The translations under genes were made by a program, and so were the position numbers. A stretch of DNA of 64,000 bases from Acidobacteriota bacterium (GTDB taxonomy: Bacteria > Acidobacteriota > Terriglobia > Bryobacterales > Bryobacteraceae), in NCBI GenBank assembly GCA_025352795.1, contig JANXSF010000102.1, positions 170,523 to 234,522 on the forward strand, read 5' to 3'. Shown here one piece after another: positions 1-7,867 of the stretch. The notes under the pieces were generated by a model. That model saw nothing but the letters and a program-made list of their open reading frames with translations, did no database searches and was not told where the DNA came from. Position 1 is the stretch's first letter. Every line of letters begins with the position of its first letter.

Positions 1-2
1 TG

Positions 3-539
3 TTTGCCTGTGGGTGTTCCAGAAAAGATGTTGTTGCTGTGCATGCTGGCACTTGCCGTCACGGGTTGGCTCAAGAGATGGAGGCTCGGTCATGGCGATT
101 GCTGGTGGACGATGTGCCCGTTGAATTCGTAGATCAATCCGAGGGTCACCTTCATCAGGAAGTGTTGACAGAAACTGTTGGCGATTTTGTGCTGAAGCGA
201 GTGGACGGTCTTTACGCCTATCAACTGGCGGTTGTGGTGGACGATGCATTCCAAGGGGTAACCAATGTTGTGCGAGGATCGGACTTGCTGGCGTCTACCT
301 GCCGTCAGATCTACTTGCAGCGTGCCTTGGGATTGCCCACGCCGAAATACAAACACTTGCCGGTTGTGTTTGATGAGCATGGTGAGAAACTAAGTAAACA
401 GACAAGAGCCCAACCAATCCCAATGGAAAAACAAGATGCGGCTAATACGTTGATGAAAGCTTTTGCGTTTCTTGGATACAGGCATGTTGAAAATATGCCC
501 ACGGTTGATGATGCCTGGAGGTGGATACTGAATGCCTGA
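3..539 (+). CDS. gluQ: Glutamyl-Q tRNA(Asp) synthetase, 5' end missing
   Basis: Activates glutamate and attaches it to the queuosine base of tRNA(Asp) in the cytoplasm; it is a GluRS-like paralogue without an anticodon-binding domain. The frame is open from base 3, so the start lies outside the window. The visible part holds the zinc-binding cysteines (CGCSRKD, then GTCRHGL), the class I core stretch VDGLYAYQLAVVVDDA, and KLSKQ, the form of the KMSKS loop usual in GluQ. The protein ends soon after this loop, which separates GluQ from full-length GltX. Its last 8 bases overlap mutM, so the two are probably cotranscribed. Confidence 0.9.
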   Translation, partial: FACGCSRKDVVAVHAGTCRHGLAQEMEARSWRLLVDDVPVEFVDQSEGHLHQEVLTETVGDFVLKRVDGLYAYQLAVVVDDAFQGVTNVVRGSDLLASTCRQIYLQRALGLPTPKYKHLPVVFDEHGEKLSKQTRAQPIPMEKQDAANTLMKAFAFLGYRHVENMPTVDDAWRWILNA

Positions 540-1341
540 AATGCCCGAGGTAGATGCTGTAGCGCGAAGGCTGCGGGAAAGCGTTAGCGGTGAAAAAGTG
601 ATTTCCCTGCAAATTTTCCGACCTTCGTTGTGCCGTCCGCAGAGGCCGCAGGATGTGGAGGAAGTGGCCAAAAACAGGGTTCTGGAAACAGTGCGTCGAC
701 GCGGCAAGCATCTGTTTTTCCACCTTTCCGGTGATGTCGTATTGCATGCCCATCTGCGCATGACGGGAAACATTTTCGCGATTTCCGACGCCAGGTTTTA
801 TTCTTCCAATGCCCGGGCCGTCTTCACATTTGCATCAGGACGGGGAGTAGTGTTTGAAGATTCACGAGCGCTGGGCAAGATGCAATGCGTGACAAGGGCG
901 GAAATCGCTGCCATAGAAAAGGGTCTGGGTTGGGAACCGCTGGACGAACGATTCACCTTCGATAAATTTCGTGAGATGGCAGTGAAATCGGCAAAAGCTT
1001 CGAAGATATTTTTGATGGATCAGCAGTATGTGTCCGGGTTGGGGAACATTTATGTGGCGGAAGCGTTGTTCCGGGCTGGAATTGATCCTCGTAAGTCTCT
1101 AAAGAATGTTAGTGCTACACGTTTAAGCCGACTGTTTGATGCGATTCGCAGTGTGATGCGGGAAGCGGTAGAATCAGTGTATAGTGCTTACCAGCAGCCA
1201 GGAACCTTTAGCGAAGGGGAGATATTTCCCGTAAAAGTATATGATCGCGAAGGAGACCCATGTATTACCTGCACCCGGCCTATCCGCCGGATTGCACAGG
1301 GTGGCAGGTCTACTTATTTCTGCCCCAAATGTCAACGATAA
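532..1341 (+). CDS. mutM: Formamidopyrimidine-DNA glycosylase (Fpg/MutM)
   Basis: Bifunctional base-excision repair enzyme that removes oxidised purines such as 8-oxoguanine and cleaves the abasic strand. At 269 aa it has normal family length. The start is fixed by the catalytic N terminus, MPEMPEV, because the proline after the removed methionine is the nucleophile. RRGKHLFF contains the conserved lysine. A C-terminal zinc finger is present (CITC, then CPKC) ending in QR. It overlaps gluQ by 8 bases and is followed after 3 bases by the homocysteine methyltransferase/MTHFR gene. Nothing is unusual in the motifs. Confidence 0.96.
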   Translation: MPEMPEVDAVARRLRESVSGEKVISLQIFRPSLCRPQRPQDVEEVAKNRVLETVRRRGKHLFFHLSGDVVLHAHLRMTGNIFAISDARFYSSNARAVFTFASGRGVVFEDSRALGKMQCVTRAEIAAIEKGLGWEPLDERFTFDKFREMAVKSAKASKIFLMDQQYVSGLGNIYVAEALFRAGIDPRKSLKNVSATRLSRLFDAIRSVMREAVESVYSAYQQPGTFSEGEIFPVKVYDREGDPCITCTRPIRRIAQGGRSTYFCPKCQR

Positions 1342-1344
1342 CCA

Positions 1345-3213
1345 ATGAACACAACAACTACTTCCCGTGCCGTTGAATTTCGCAAGGCCCTTGAATCTGG
1401 TGCTTTAGTGGCCGATGGCGCCATGGGCACCATGCTCTATGACAAGGGTGTCTTCATCAACCGCTGTTTTGACGAACTGAATATTGCGCAGCCAAGCCTG
1501 GTGAAGGAAGTGCACGATGCGTACATCAAGGCCGGCGCACAGATTCTTGAAACCAATACTTTTGGTGGAAATCGCATTCGTTTAGGTGCTTTTGGGTTAG
1601 CGGAAAAGCTGGTTGCCATTAATCAGGCTGGCGTACGCATTGCCCGTGAATCGGCCAAGGATAAAGGATTCGTGGCTGGTGCCATTGGTCCGCTTGGCGT
1701 CCGCATTGAACCGCTGGGGGCTATTACATTTGCTGAAGCTCGCGATATATTCCGTGAGCAACTAAAAGTACTTGTGGATGAAGGCGTAGACCTTTTGGTG
1801 ATGGAAACTTTCGGTCGACTGGACGAACTTCGTGAGGCGATTTTTGCCGCCCGGGAAGCCGCTGGGCCGGAAATTGTGATTGTGGCGCAAGTGACGATTG
1901 ATGACCATGGGAACTTGCTGGATGGAACCGATACGGAAACTTTCACTCGGGCTCTGGATGAATGGCCAGCCGATGTGTTGGGACTGAATTGTTCCGTTGG
2001 CCCCAAGGTGGCCCTGGAAACCATTGAGAAGATGATGCGCTTTTCCCACAAGCCGTTCAGTGCCATGCCCAATGCGGGATATCCGGTGACGGTGGAAGGT
2101 CGGCAAATGTATTTGTGTTCCCCCGAATACATGTCACAATATGCTCGACGATTTCTGTGGGCAGGCGTCAAGATCATTGGCGGTTGCTGCGGGACCACGC
2201 CGGAGCACATTAAACTTTTAACCAGTGAAGTGCGCAGTCTGCATCCGCTGCAACGGGACTTGTCGGTAACGGTGCAGGAACCTGCGATCAAGCAGAAAGC
2301 CATGCCCAAGGTGGCTATTGAAGAAAAGTCTTCCTTGGGTGCCAAGCTGGCAGCCAAGAAATTTGTCACATTCGTGGAGATTTTGCCGCCTCGCGGAGTG
2401 GATCCATCGAAAGAAGTAGCAGGCGCAAAACTATGCAAGGCGCATGGGATTGATGCCATTAATGTTCCCGATGGTCCCAGGGCCAGTGCCCGGTTGAGTG
2501 CGCAGGTGACATGCAGTATTTTTCAGGAGCAGGCAGGCATTGAAGCGGTGCTGCACTTTTGCTGCCGCGACCGCAATATCTTAGGCATTCAATCAGAGCT
2601 GTTGGGGGCGCACTTTACCGGAGTCAAGAATCTGATTTGCATCACCGGTGATCCACCGCGCATGGGTTCGTATCCCGATGCCACCGCTGTATTCGACGTG
2701 GACGCAATTGGACTTTGCAATATTGTGAACAACCTGAACCATGGGTTGGATATTGGCGGCAATCCGATGGGGTCGCAAACATCTCTGGTTTTGGGTGTGG
2801 GGGCAAATCCCGGCGCTCCTAATATGGATGAAGAGATCCATCGCTTTGAGCGTAAGGTTGCTGGTGGTGCTGAATACGTGGTGACGCAGCCGGTGTTCGA
2901 TTTGAAGCTGCTGGAAGTATTTCTGAAACGCATAGAACACGTGCGCATTCCAGTGATATGCGGCATCTGGCCATTGACCAGTTACCGCAACGCCGAGTTC
3001 ATGGTGAATGAACTGCGCGTACCAGTTCCAGAACACTACATGAACCGCATGTTGAAGGCCGATGATGCGGAAAAGGCCAGGGCCGAGGGAGTGGAAATCG
3101 CTCGGGACATGGTGCGCCAAGTTCGTTCCATGGTGGACGGAGTGCAGTTGAGCGCGCCGTTCGGTCGATATCAGATGGCGATTGATGTTGCCGAAGCAAT
3201 CGGGGATCGGTAA
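1345..3213 (+). CDS. Bifunctional homocysteine S-methyltransferase / 5,10-methylenetetrahydrofolate reductase
   Basis: The 622-aa protein joins two enzymes of methionine synthesis, as in Bacillus subtilis YitJ. Residues about 10-300 form a homocysteine methyltransferase barrel with the zinc cysteines in LNCSVGP and GGCCGTTP. Residues about 330-620 form a MetF-type flavoprotein that reduces methylene-THF to methyl-THF; FVEILPPRG carries the conserved glutamate. There is no cobalamin-binding domain in the chain, so either the methyltransferase half uses another donor or a separate B12 protein exists elsewhere. The gene sits 3 bases after mutM and appears to overlap the next frame, although the tsaC start I prefer removes that overlap. 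Confidence 0.93.
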   Translation: MNTTTTSRAVEFRKALESGALVADGAMGTMLYDKGVFINRCFDELNIAQPSLVKEVHDAYIKAGAQILETNTFGGNRIRLGAFGLAEKLVAINQAGVRIARESAKDKGFVAGAIGPLGVRIEPLGAITFAEARDIFREQLKVLVDEGVDLLVMETFGRLDELREAIFAAREAAGPEIVIVAQVTIDDHGNLLDGTDTETFTRALDEWPADVLGLNCSVGPKVALETIEKMMRFSHKPFSAMPNAGYPVTVEGRQMYLCSPEYMSQYARRFLWAGVKIIGGCCGTTPEHIKLLTSEVRSLHPLQRDLSVTVQEPAIKQKAMPKVAIEEKSSLGAKLAAKKFVTFVEILPPRGVDPSKEVAGAKLCKAHGIDAINVPDGPRASARLSAQVTCSIFQEQAGIEAVLHFCCRDRNILGIQSELLGAHFTGVKNLICITGDPPRMGSYPDATAVFDVDAIGLCNIVNNLNHGLDIGGNPMGSQTSLVLGVGANPGAPNMDEEIHRFERKVAGGAEYVVTQPVFDLKLLEVFLKRIEHVRIPVICGIWPLTSYRNAEFMVNELRVPVPEHYMNRMLKADDAEKARAEGVEIARDMVRQVRSMVDGVQLSAPFGRYQMAIDVAEAIGDR

Positions 3214-3220
3214 ACCACTT

Positions 3221-3859
3221 TTGGCTACAGATCTGATTGAGATAAACGCAGAGACGCCAGATGCGGGGGCACTAGATAGGGCGGCTGCTGCTATTCTGCG
3301 TGGGAAAATTGTGGCGGTGCCCAGTGATGGATCCTACACACTAGTTGCCGACCCATTCAACTTACAAACCGTAGTCCGCGTGTTTCATGCCAAGGGTCGA
3401 GAATCGGTGCGATCGCTGCCCCTGTTGGTTGAAGGCGTGATTATGGGTGAAGAATATGCCAAGGATCCGCCAGGGCGCTTCAAGCTGTTGGCACGTCACT
3501 TCTGGCCAGGTCCCCTGACGATTATTGTTCCAGCGTCGGAAAAAGTTCCGCTGAAGGTGACGGGGAACACGGGGCGATTGGCACTGCGGCAATCGAAGTC
3601 GGTGGTGGTGGCTGGATTAATTGAAAGGGTGGGCAGGCCACTGATCGGGACCAGCGCAAACATTAGCGGGTCGCTAACATGTCGCAGTGGGATTGATGTT
3701 TTTGGAACCATGGATGGTCGCGTGGATCTGGTGTTGGACGGTGGAACGGTGGCCGGTATGGGTCCGACTACGATTGATGTGACGGAGCCATATTGGCGGG
3801 TGATTCGCGAGGGTGCAATTACGGAGAGCGAGTTGGCGGATGTCTTGAAGGGCAGTTGA
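3221..3859 (+). CDS. L-threonylcarbamoyladenylate synthase, YrdC/TsaC family
   Basis: Family role: makes threonylcarbamoyl-AMP from threonine, bicarbonate and ATP, the first step of t6A37 tRNA modification. The YrdC fold is shown by VADPFN, the AKGR segment, the LPLLVEG strand and the signature GTSANISG. An ATG at 3182 would overlap the previous gene by 32 bases and add residues that do not look like the family, so I prefer the TTG at 3221 (about 212 aa). The usual motif near the N terminus, of the form P-T-D-T-x-Y-G-L, reads PSDGSYTLV here, which is a clear departure. It lacks the C-terminal Sua5 domain. It may be the t6A enzyme or a divergent paralogue. Confidence 0.78.
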   Translation: MATDLIEINAETPDAGALDRAAAAILRGKIVAVPSDGSYTLVADPFNLQTVVRVFHAKGRESVRSLPLLVEGVIMGEEYAKDPPGRFKLLARHFWPGPLTIIVPASEKVPLKVTGNTGRLALRQSKSVVVAGLIERVGRPLIGTSANISGSLTCRSGIDVFGTMDGRVDLVLDGGTVAGMGPTTIDVTEPYWRVIREGAITESELADVLKGS

Positions 3860-3976
3860 ACGTTGAAAGAAACAGACAGGCTGGGAAGCCTGGCTCACCT
3901 CGGAATTTTGTTCCCAATGGTAGAATTGGAACTTAGTCTCACCAAAAATCCAATAAAAAGGCACCCCAAAGACTGA

Positions 3977-4921
3977 ATGTTCTCTGGTTTGTTCGGCTCA
4001 GGCGAGGGCGGTAGCCTATTAGACCGTCTAAAACAAGGTATTGAAAAGACACGCTCGGGTCTTAAAGAGAAGCTCGATGATGTGATTCAAGGCAAGAAAG
4101 AAATTGATTCCGATGTTTTGGATGAACTGGAGTATGCCCTGATCACGGCCGATATTGGCGTGCGGACCACTACCGAGGTTCTGGAGACAATTCGTCAACG
4201 CGTGGACCGAAAGCTAGTTGCCGATTCCAGCGAACTGAAAGGCCTGATTCGCGATCATCTTTGCGAAGTGATGGCGGCTACAGATCGTCCCTGGCACCGA
4301 CCCGTGGAGGGGCCAGAAGTGATTTTTGTTGTTGGCGTAAATGGTGCGGGCAAAACCACCACCATTGGCAAACTGGCCACTAAATGGGCTGGCGAAGGTC
4401 AATCGGTGATGTTGTGCGCAGCCGATACGTTTCGTGCAGCAGCCGTGGAACAGTTGGACATTTGGGCAGTGCGCAGTGGCGTTCCCATCATTAAGCAGAA
4501 CACCGGGGCCGACCCTAGCGCGGTGGTGTTTGATGCCATGCAGGCGGCCAAGGCCCGCAACGTGGATCGTCTGATTGTGGATACCGCTGGTCGCTTACAC
4601 ACCAAAGAAAATCTGATGGCGGAACTGGAAAAGATGCGTCGCACGGCTAAGCGAGTGATTGAAGATGCTCCGCATGAAGTGCTGCTGGTGCTGGACGCAA
4701 CCACCGGCCAGAACGGATTGGAACAGGCTCGGAAATTTACGGAAGTGGCTGGGGTGACGGGCATCATCCTGACTAAGTTGGATGGCACGGCCAAGGGCGG
4801 AATCGCCATCGCAATTTCGCGGGAATTGAACGTCCCCATTCGTTACGTTGGGGTCGGGGAAAAGGCGGAAGATTTGCTGCCTTTTGATGCCCAACAATTC
4901 ACCACTTCACTTTTCGATTAG
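3977..4921 (+). CDS. ftsY: Signal recognition particle receptor FtsY
   Basis: SRP receptor GTPase that docks ribosome-nascent chain-SRP complexes at the inner membrane. The 314-aa protein is an NG-domain form without the long acidic A domain of E. coli. The N-terminal helical bundle occupies about residues 1-95. The G domain shows GVNGAGKTTT (P loop), DTFRAAAVEQL, DTAGR, TKLDGTAKGG and the closing GVGEKAEDLLPFD. The lysine-rich amphipathic start (DRLKQGIEKTRSGLKEKL) is the likely membrane-targeting segment. It follows a 117-base gap after tsaC and lies 22 bases before ribD. Confidence 0.96.
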   Translation: MFSGLFGSGEGGSLLDRLKQGIEKTRSGLKEKLDDVIQGKKEIDSDVLDELEYALITADIGVRTTTEVLETIRQRVDRKLVADSSELKGLIRDHLCEVMAATDRPWHRPVEGPEVIFVVGVNGAGKTTTIGKLATKWAGEGQSVMLCAADTFRAAAVEQLDIWAVRSGVPIIKQNTGADPSAVVFDAMQAAKARNVDRLIVDTAGRLHTKENLMAELEKMRRTAKRVIEDAPHEVLLVLDATTGQNGLEQARKFTEVAGVTGIILTKLDGTAKGGIAIAISRELNVPIRYVGVGEKAEDLLPFDAQQFTTSLFD

Positions 4922-4943
4922 GCCCCACTTGGATAGGAATCAC

Positions 4944-6041
4944 ATGCACGACCGCTACATGCAGGAAGCTCTAACGCTGGCCCGGAAAGGGTTGGGAAGA
5001 ACCAGTCCGAACCCCGCAGTTGGTGCAGTTCTGATGAAAGATGGGGAAATTGTTGGACGGGGATTTCATGTTTGGTCCAGTAAAGATCACGCGGAAATTG
5101 TTGCACTACGAGAAGCTGGCGAACTGGCCCGCGGCGCTACGCTCTATGTGACGCTGGAACCTTGTAACCATACTGGACGCACCGGCCCCTGCGTAGATGC
5201 CCTGATTGCCGCCGGTGTAATTCGAGTTGTAGGGGCCATGATAGATCCCAATCCACTGGTGGCTGGCAAAGGACTGGCTCGTTTGCAGCAAGCGGGAATT
5301 GAAACGGTGGTGGATCAACATCACACCGGGGAAGCGGAGCAGATCAACGAACCATTCCTGCATAGTATGCGCACAGGCAAGCCGCTGGTGACGCTGAAAA
5401 GTGCTTTGACGCTGGACGGGAAAATTGCCGCTCCAGAAGATAATTCCGGCTGGATCACATCGGAAAAAGCTCGGGAACACGTACAACAACTGCGTCATTT
5501 GACGGACTGTATTCTGACGGGGATCGGGACGGTGGTGGCCGATGATTGCCTGTTAACGGATCGTTCCGGGCTGGAACGCAGCCGTCCGCTTATGCGCATT
5601 GTTGCAGATTCGCAATTGCGTATCCCACTGAGTTCCAAAATGGTGGCATCGGCGAATGGGGATTTGATTGTAGCCTGTACTTCAGCCGCAGCATCTGATC
5701 GACGTAAGGCTCTGGAAAAAGTTGGAGTAGAGGTACTTGTTCTGGATGGGGATGATGGTCGCACCAATTTGCAGGAGCTGGTTGTGCTGTTGGGTCAGCG
5801 GCAGTATCGTTCGCTGATGGTGGAAGCGGGAAGTAAAGTGAACTGGGCGTTTCTAGAACAAAGCATTGCCGACAAAATTTACTTTTATTACGCTCCTAAA
5901 ATTTTAGGTGGAATGCAGTCGCTGCCAGTGGCTGGTGGCGTAGGACGGCGTCGGCGGGCAGATGCCATCCGCATGGATCGATTGCAGCTCCATGCCATCA
6001 CGGCGCAGGAATTCGCGGTGGAAGCGTGGGTAAGGAAATAA
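4944..6041 (+). CDS. ribD: Riboflavin biosynthesis deaminase/reductase RibD
   Basis: Catalyses steps two and three of riboflavin synthesis: deamination of the pyrimidine and NADPH-dependent reduction of the ribosyl chain. The ATG at 4944 (365 aa) is chosen because it is preceded by TAGGA and begins at the family's usual N terminus (MHDRYMQEALTLARKG); an open frame continues upstream into ftsY. The deaminase domain shows HAEIVALREAG and EPCNHTGRTGPC, the zinc histidine and cysteines. The reductase domain begins near VTLKSALTLDGKIA and includes SGWITSEKAR and TGIGTVVADD. The stop abuts the start of ribE exactly, giving a two-gene riboflavin cluster. Confidence 0.95.
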   Translation: MHDRYMQEALTLARKGLGRTSPNPAVGAVLMKDGEIVGRGFHVWSSKDHAEIVALREAGELARGATLYVTLEPCNHTGRTGPCVDALIAAGVIRVVGAMIDPNPLVAGKGLARLQQAGIETVVDQHHTGEAEQINEPFLHSMRTGKPLVTLKSALTLDGKIAAPEDNSGWITSEKAREHVQQLRHLTDCILTGIGTVVADDCLLTDRSGLERSRPLMRIVADSQLRIPLSSKMVASANGDLIVACTSAAASDRRKALEKVGVEVLVLDGDDGRTNLQELVVLLGQRQYRSLMVEAGSKVNWAFLEQSIADKIYFYYAPKILGGMQSLPVAGGVGRRRRADAIRMDRLQLHAITAQEFAVEAWVRK

Positions 6042-6686
6042 ATGTTTACAGGAATCATTGAGGAATTGGGTGAAATTCTAGCGCTGGAATCACAAGCGGG
6101 GGCCGGGGCTCGAATGCGCGTTGCGGCAGGGGCAGTTCTTGTTGATGCCAAATTGGGCGATAGCATTGCAGTGAATGGATGCTGCCTGACAGCGGTGGAG
6201 ATTGGCAATGGCGAGTTTGCCGCAGACTTGGCACCGGAGACGTTGCGACGCACGAATCTTGGTGACTTGAAGCCTGGTTCGAAGGTGAATCTGGAGCGTC
6301 CATTACGAGCAGGGGGCAGGTTGGACGGACACATTGTGCAAGGGCACATTGATGGCACGGCTGCGTTATCGGCACTGTCTGCATTGGGGAATGGCAATTG
6401 GTGGCTGGAAGTCCAGGTGCCGCAGGAACTGCAACAGTATTTGGTTTATAAAGGTTCGGTCGCGGTGGATGGCATCAGCTTGACGATCGCTTCCATTGAA
6501 GGCAGCACGCTGGCCATGACGATTATTCCGTACACCTACACTGCTACAAACTTGGCGGGAAAGCGCATTGGAAACAGGTTGAATTTGGAATGCGACATTC
6601 TGGCGAAGTATGTGGAAAAGATGTTGGGACGCATGGAAAAACCGAGCGGATTGACGGTTGAGAAAATGAAACAACTGGGTTATTGA
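6042..6686 (+). CDS. ribE: Riboflavin synthase, alpha chain type
   Basis: Dismutates two molecules of 6,7-dimethyl-8-ribityllumazine into riboflavin and the pyrimidine recycled by the pathway. The 214-aa protein begins with the diagnostic MFTGIIEELG and has two tandem lumazine-binding domains, about residues 1-97 and 98-195. VNGCCLTA marks the first and VDGISLTIA the second; GHIVQGHIDGT joins them. It begins at the base after the ribD stop, which suggests coupled translation. No ribH is nearby, and the DHBP synthase gene lies 35 kb away. No FMN riboswitch precedes the pair. Confidence 0.95.
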   Translation: MFTGIIEELGEILALESQAGAGARMRVAAGAVLVDAKLGDSIAVNGCCLTAVEIGNGEFAADLAPETLRRTNLGDLKPGSKVNLERPLRAGGRLDGHIVQGHIDGTAALSALSALGNGNWWLEVQVPQELQQYLVYKGSVAVDGISLTIASIEGSTLAMTIIPYTYTATNLAGKRIGNRLNLECDILAKYVEKMLGRMEKPSGLTVEKMKQLGY

Positions 6687-6691
6687 GCACG

Positions 6692-7303
6692 TTATTCAAC
6701 AGCCAATTCCACCAATACCTTAGGAGAGCGAACGGCACCCCAGGCACCGATGGTCAGCGTGGCTGAATATTTTCCTGGAGCCAATCCGGACAGGTTAGGG
6801 GACAGCGTTACTAGGTCAGCTTCGAAAGGAGAGTTCTGCGCGGGAAGAGTACCGGAACGCACGGCAACGTGCAGCCACGCGGGCACTCCGTCAATGCGAT
6901 AGAGGAGCCCAGGACTGCTACCAGCCACCAGGAATTCCTTGGATAGTAGAGGAGCAGATCCTGGTTTCCATACCCAGCTAATATTGCTTTCGCTGGCATC
7001 CAAAATTGGCGCACCGTGAATTTCTAACGTCAGATTTACAGAAGATGAGGAACATCCATTGGCGACTTCCAAACGAACCGGAAACACACCAGCTTCCCGC
7101 GGGATCCCGCTGAGTATCCCTGCGTTTGACAGCGTTAGACCTGACGGCAGATGTCCACTGATGAGGCGCAGCGTAGATTCATTGCGGGCACAGCGCGACC
7201 CACCAGAGAGCTGCAACTGCGGAGCATCGTACGGCTTATGAATAATACCAGGGGGCAACTCTGTTGGTGTTAGCAATAGTTGGAAGGCAAGAAGAATCAT
7301 CAT
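6692..7303 (-). CDS. Exported protein with a putative Ig-like (He_PIG type) domain
   Basis: No enzyme motif is seen in this 203-aa protein. The N terminus (MMILLAFQLLLTPTELPPG) looks like a short signal sequence. The stretch LPSGLTLSNAGILSGIPREA matches the common pattern of bacterial putative Ig domains of the He_PIG family, found in cell-surface and adhesion proteins. The C-terminal half has a second beta-rich segment (GLAPGKYSATLTIGA). A GGGGAAG ribosome site lies just before the ATG. It is convergent with ribE (5 bases apart) and divergent from the next small exported protein. Function is unknown; a structural or binding role outside the cell is likely. Confidence 0.65.
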   Translation of the reverse strand: MMILLAFQLLLTPTELPPGIIHKPYDAPQLQLSGGSRCARNESTLRLISGHLPSGLTLSNAGILSGIPREAGVFPVRLEVANGCSSSSVNLTLEIHGAPILDASESNISWVWKPGSAPLLSKEFLVAGSSPGLLYRIDGVPAWLHVAVRSGTLPAQNSPFEADLVTLSPNLSGLAPGKYSATLTIGAWGAVRSPKVLVELAVE

Positions 7304-7337
7304 AACTTCCCCTCATATCGGCTTGGCAGACTCCGAT

Positions 7338-7781
7338 ATGAATCCCATGCGGACATTCATTCTTGGCATCCTCTTGGGTGCGTCTATGTGCTTTGGCCAA
7401 CATAGCGCGCTGGAACGGCAAACGTTGACAAACGAAGGCGTGGTTGATTTGGCGAAAGCCGGATTCAGCGAAGCGTTTATTTTAGATCTTGTGCAGTACA
7501 AACGGACGCGCTTTGACACAAGCGTGGATGGATTGACTTTTTTGGCGAAGAAAGGTTTAAGCGAGCGGGTGATTCGTGCCATTGTGGCGAATTCCGATAA
7601 GCCGGAAGCGGGCGGTGCGCAACCACCGCAAACTCCCGCTGGTATGCCGATCATGCCCTATTTTTCTTACAATTCGGGTTACTTACCGGCACCCTCAACA
7701 TCGCAACCAGAGCGCTGGTATTCCACTGTTGGGCGGATGAATCCGAGTAAGGTTCCCGATGAGCCAAAAAAGAAGCGATAG
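7338..7781 (+). CDS. Small exported protein with paired helical motifs, unknown function
   Basis: About 147 aa. The ATG at 7338 or 7347 is preferred over an upstream TTG because MRTFILGILLGASMCFGQ is a good signal peptide. After it come two similar segments, LTNEGVVDLAKAGFSEAFI and LTFLAKKGLSERVIRAIV. This repeat pattern recurs, from memory, in many acidobacterial exported proteins and resembles a pair of short helical hairpins. The C terminus is proline-rich and low in complexity. The gene is followed by a strong bidirectional terminator shared with gyrA. I cannot assign a function. Confidence 0.6.
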   Translation: MNPMRTFILGILLGASMCFGQHSALERQTLTNEGVVDLAKAGFSEAFILDLVQYKRTRFDTSVDGLTFLAKKGLSERVIRAIVANSDKPEAGGAQPPQTPAGMPIMPYFSYNSGYLPAPSTSQPERWYSTVGRMNPSKVPDEPKKKR

Positions 7782-7806
7782 AAGTGATAGCGGCGAATTG
7801 AAAAAG

Positions 7807-7842
7807 AAAGGCGCTGTGGGAGAAGTCCCCAGCAGCGCCTTT
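7807..7842. terminator. Bidirectional rho-independent terminator
   Basis: A perfect 10-bp stem (AAAGGCGCTG at 7807-7816, CAGCGCCTTT at 7833-7842) closes a loop with an inner GGG/CCC pairing. A-rich sequence lies on the left and T-rich on the right, so it can serve both the exported-protein gene ending at 7781 (+) and gyrA ending at 7868 (-). Confidence 0.85.
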
Positions 7843-7867
7843 TACTTTTCGGAATTAGAAAAAAAGT

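Noticed and set aside
1342..1344. SAM or cobalamin riboswitch before the homocysteine methyltransferase gene
   Set aside because: Only 3 bases separate it from mutM.
1623..2459. Large minus-strand open frame opposite the homocysteine methyltransferase
   Set aside because: Composition is serine/arginine-rich as expected for a shadow frame, and the plus-strand gene is a clear enzyme.
4921..4943. FMN riboswitch before ribD, or before ribBA at 41040-41086
   Set aside because: The gaps are only 22 and 47 bases and lack the conserved RFN helices.
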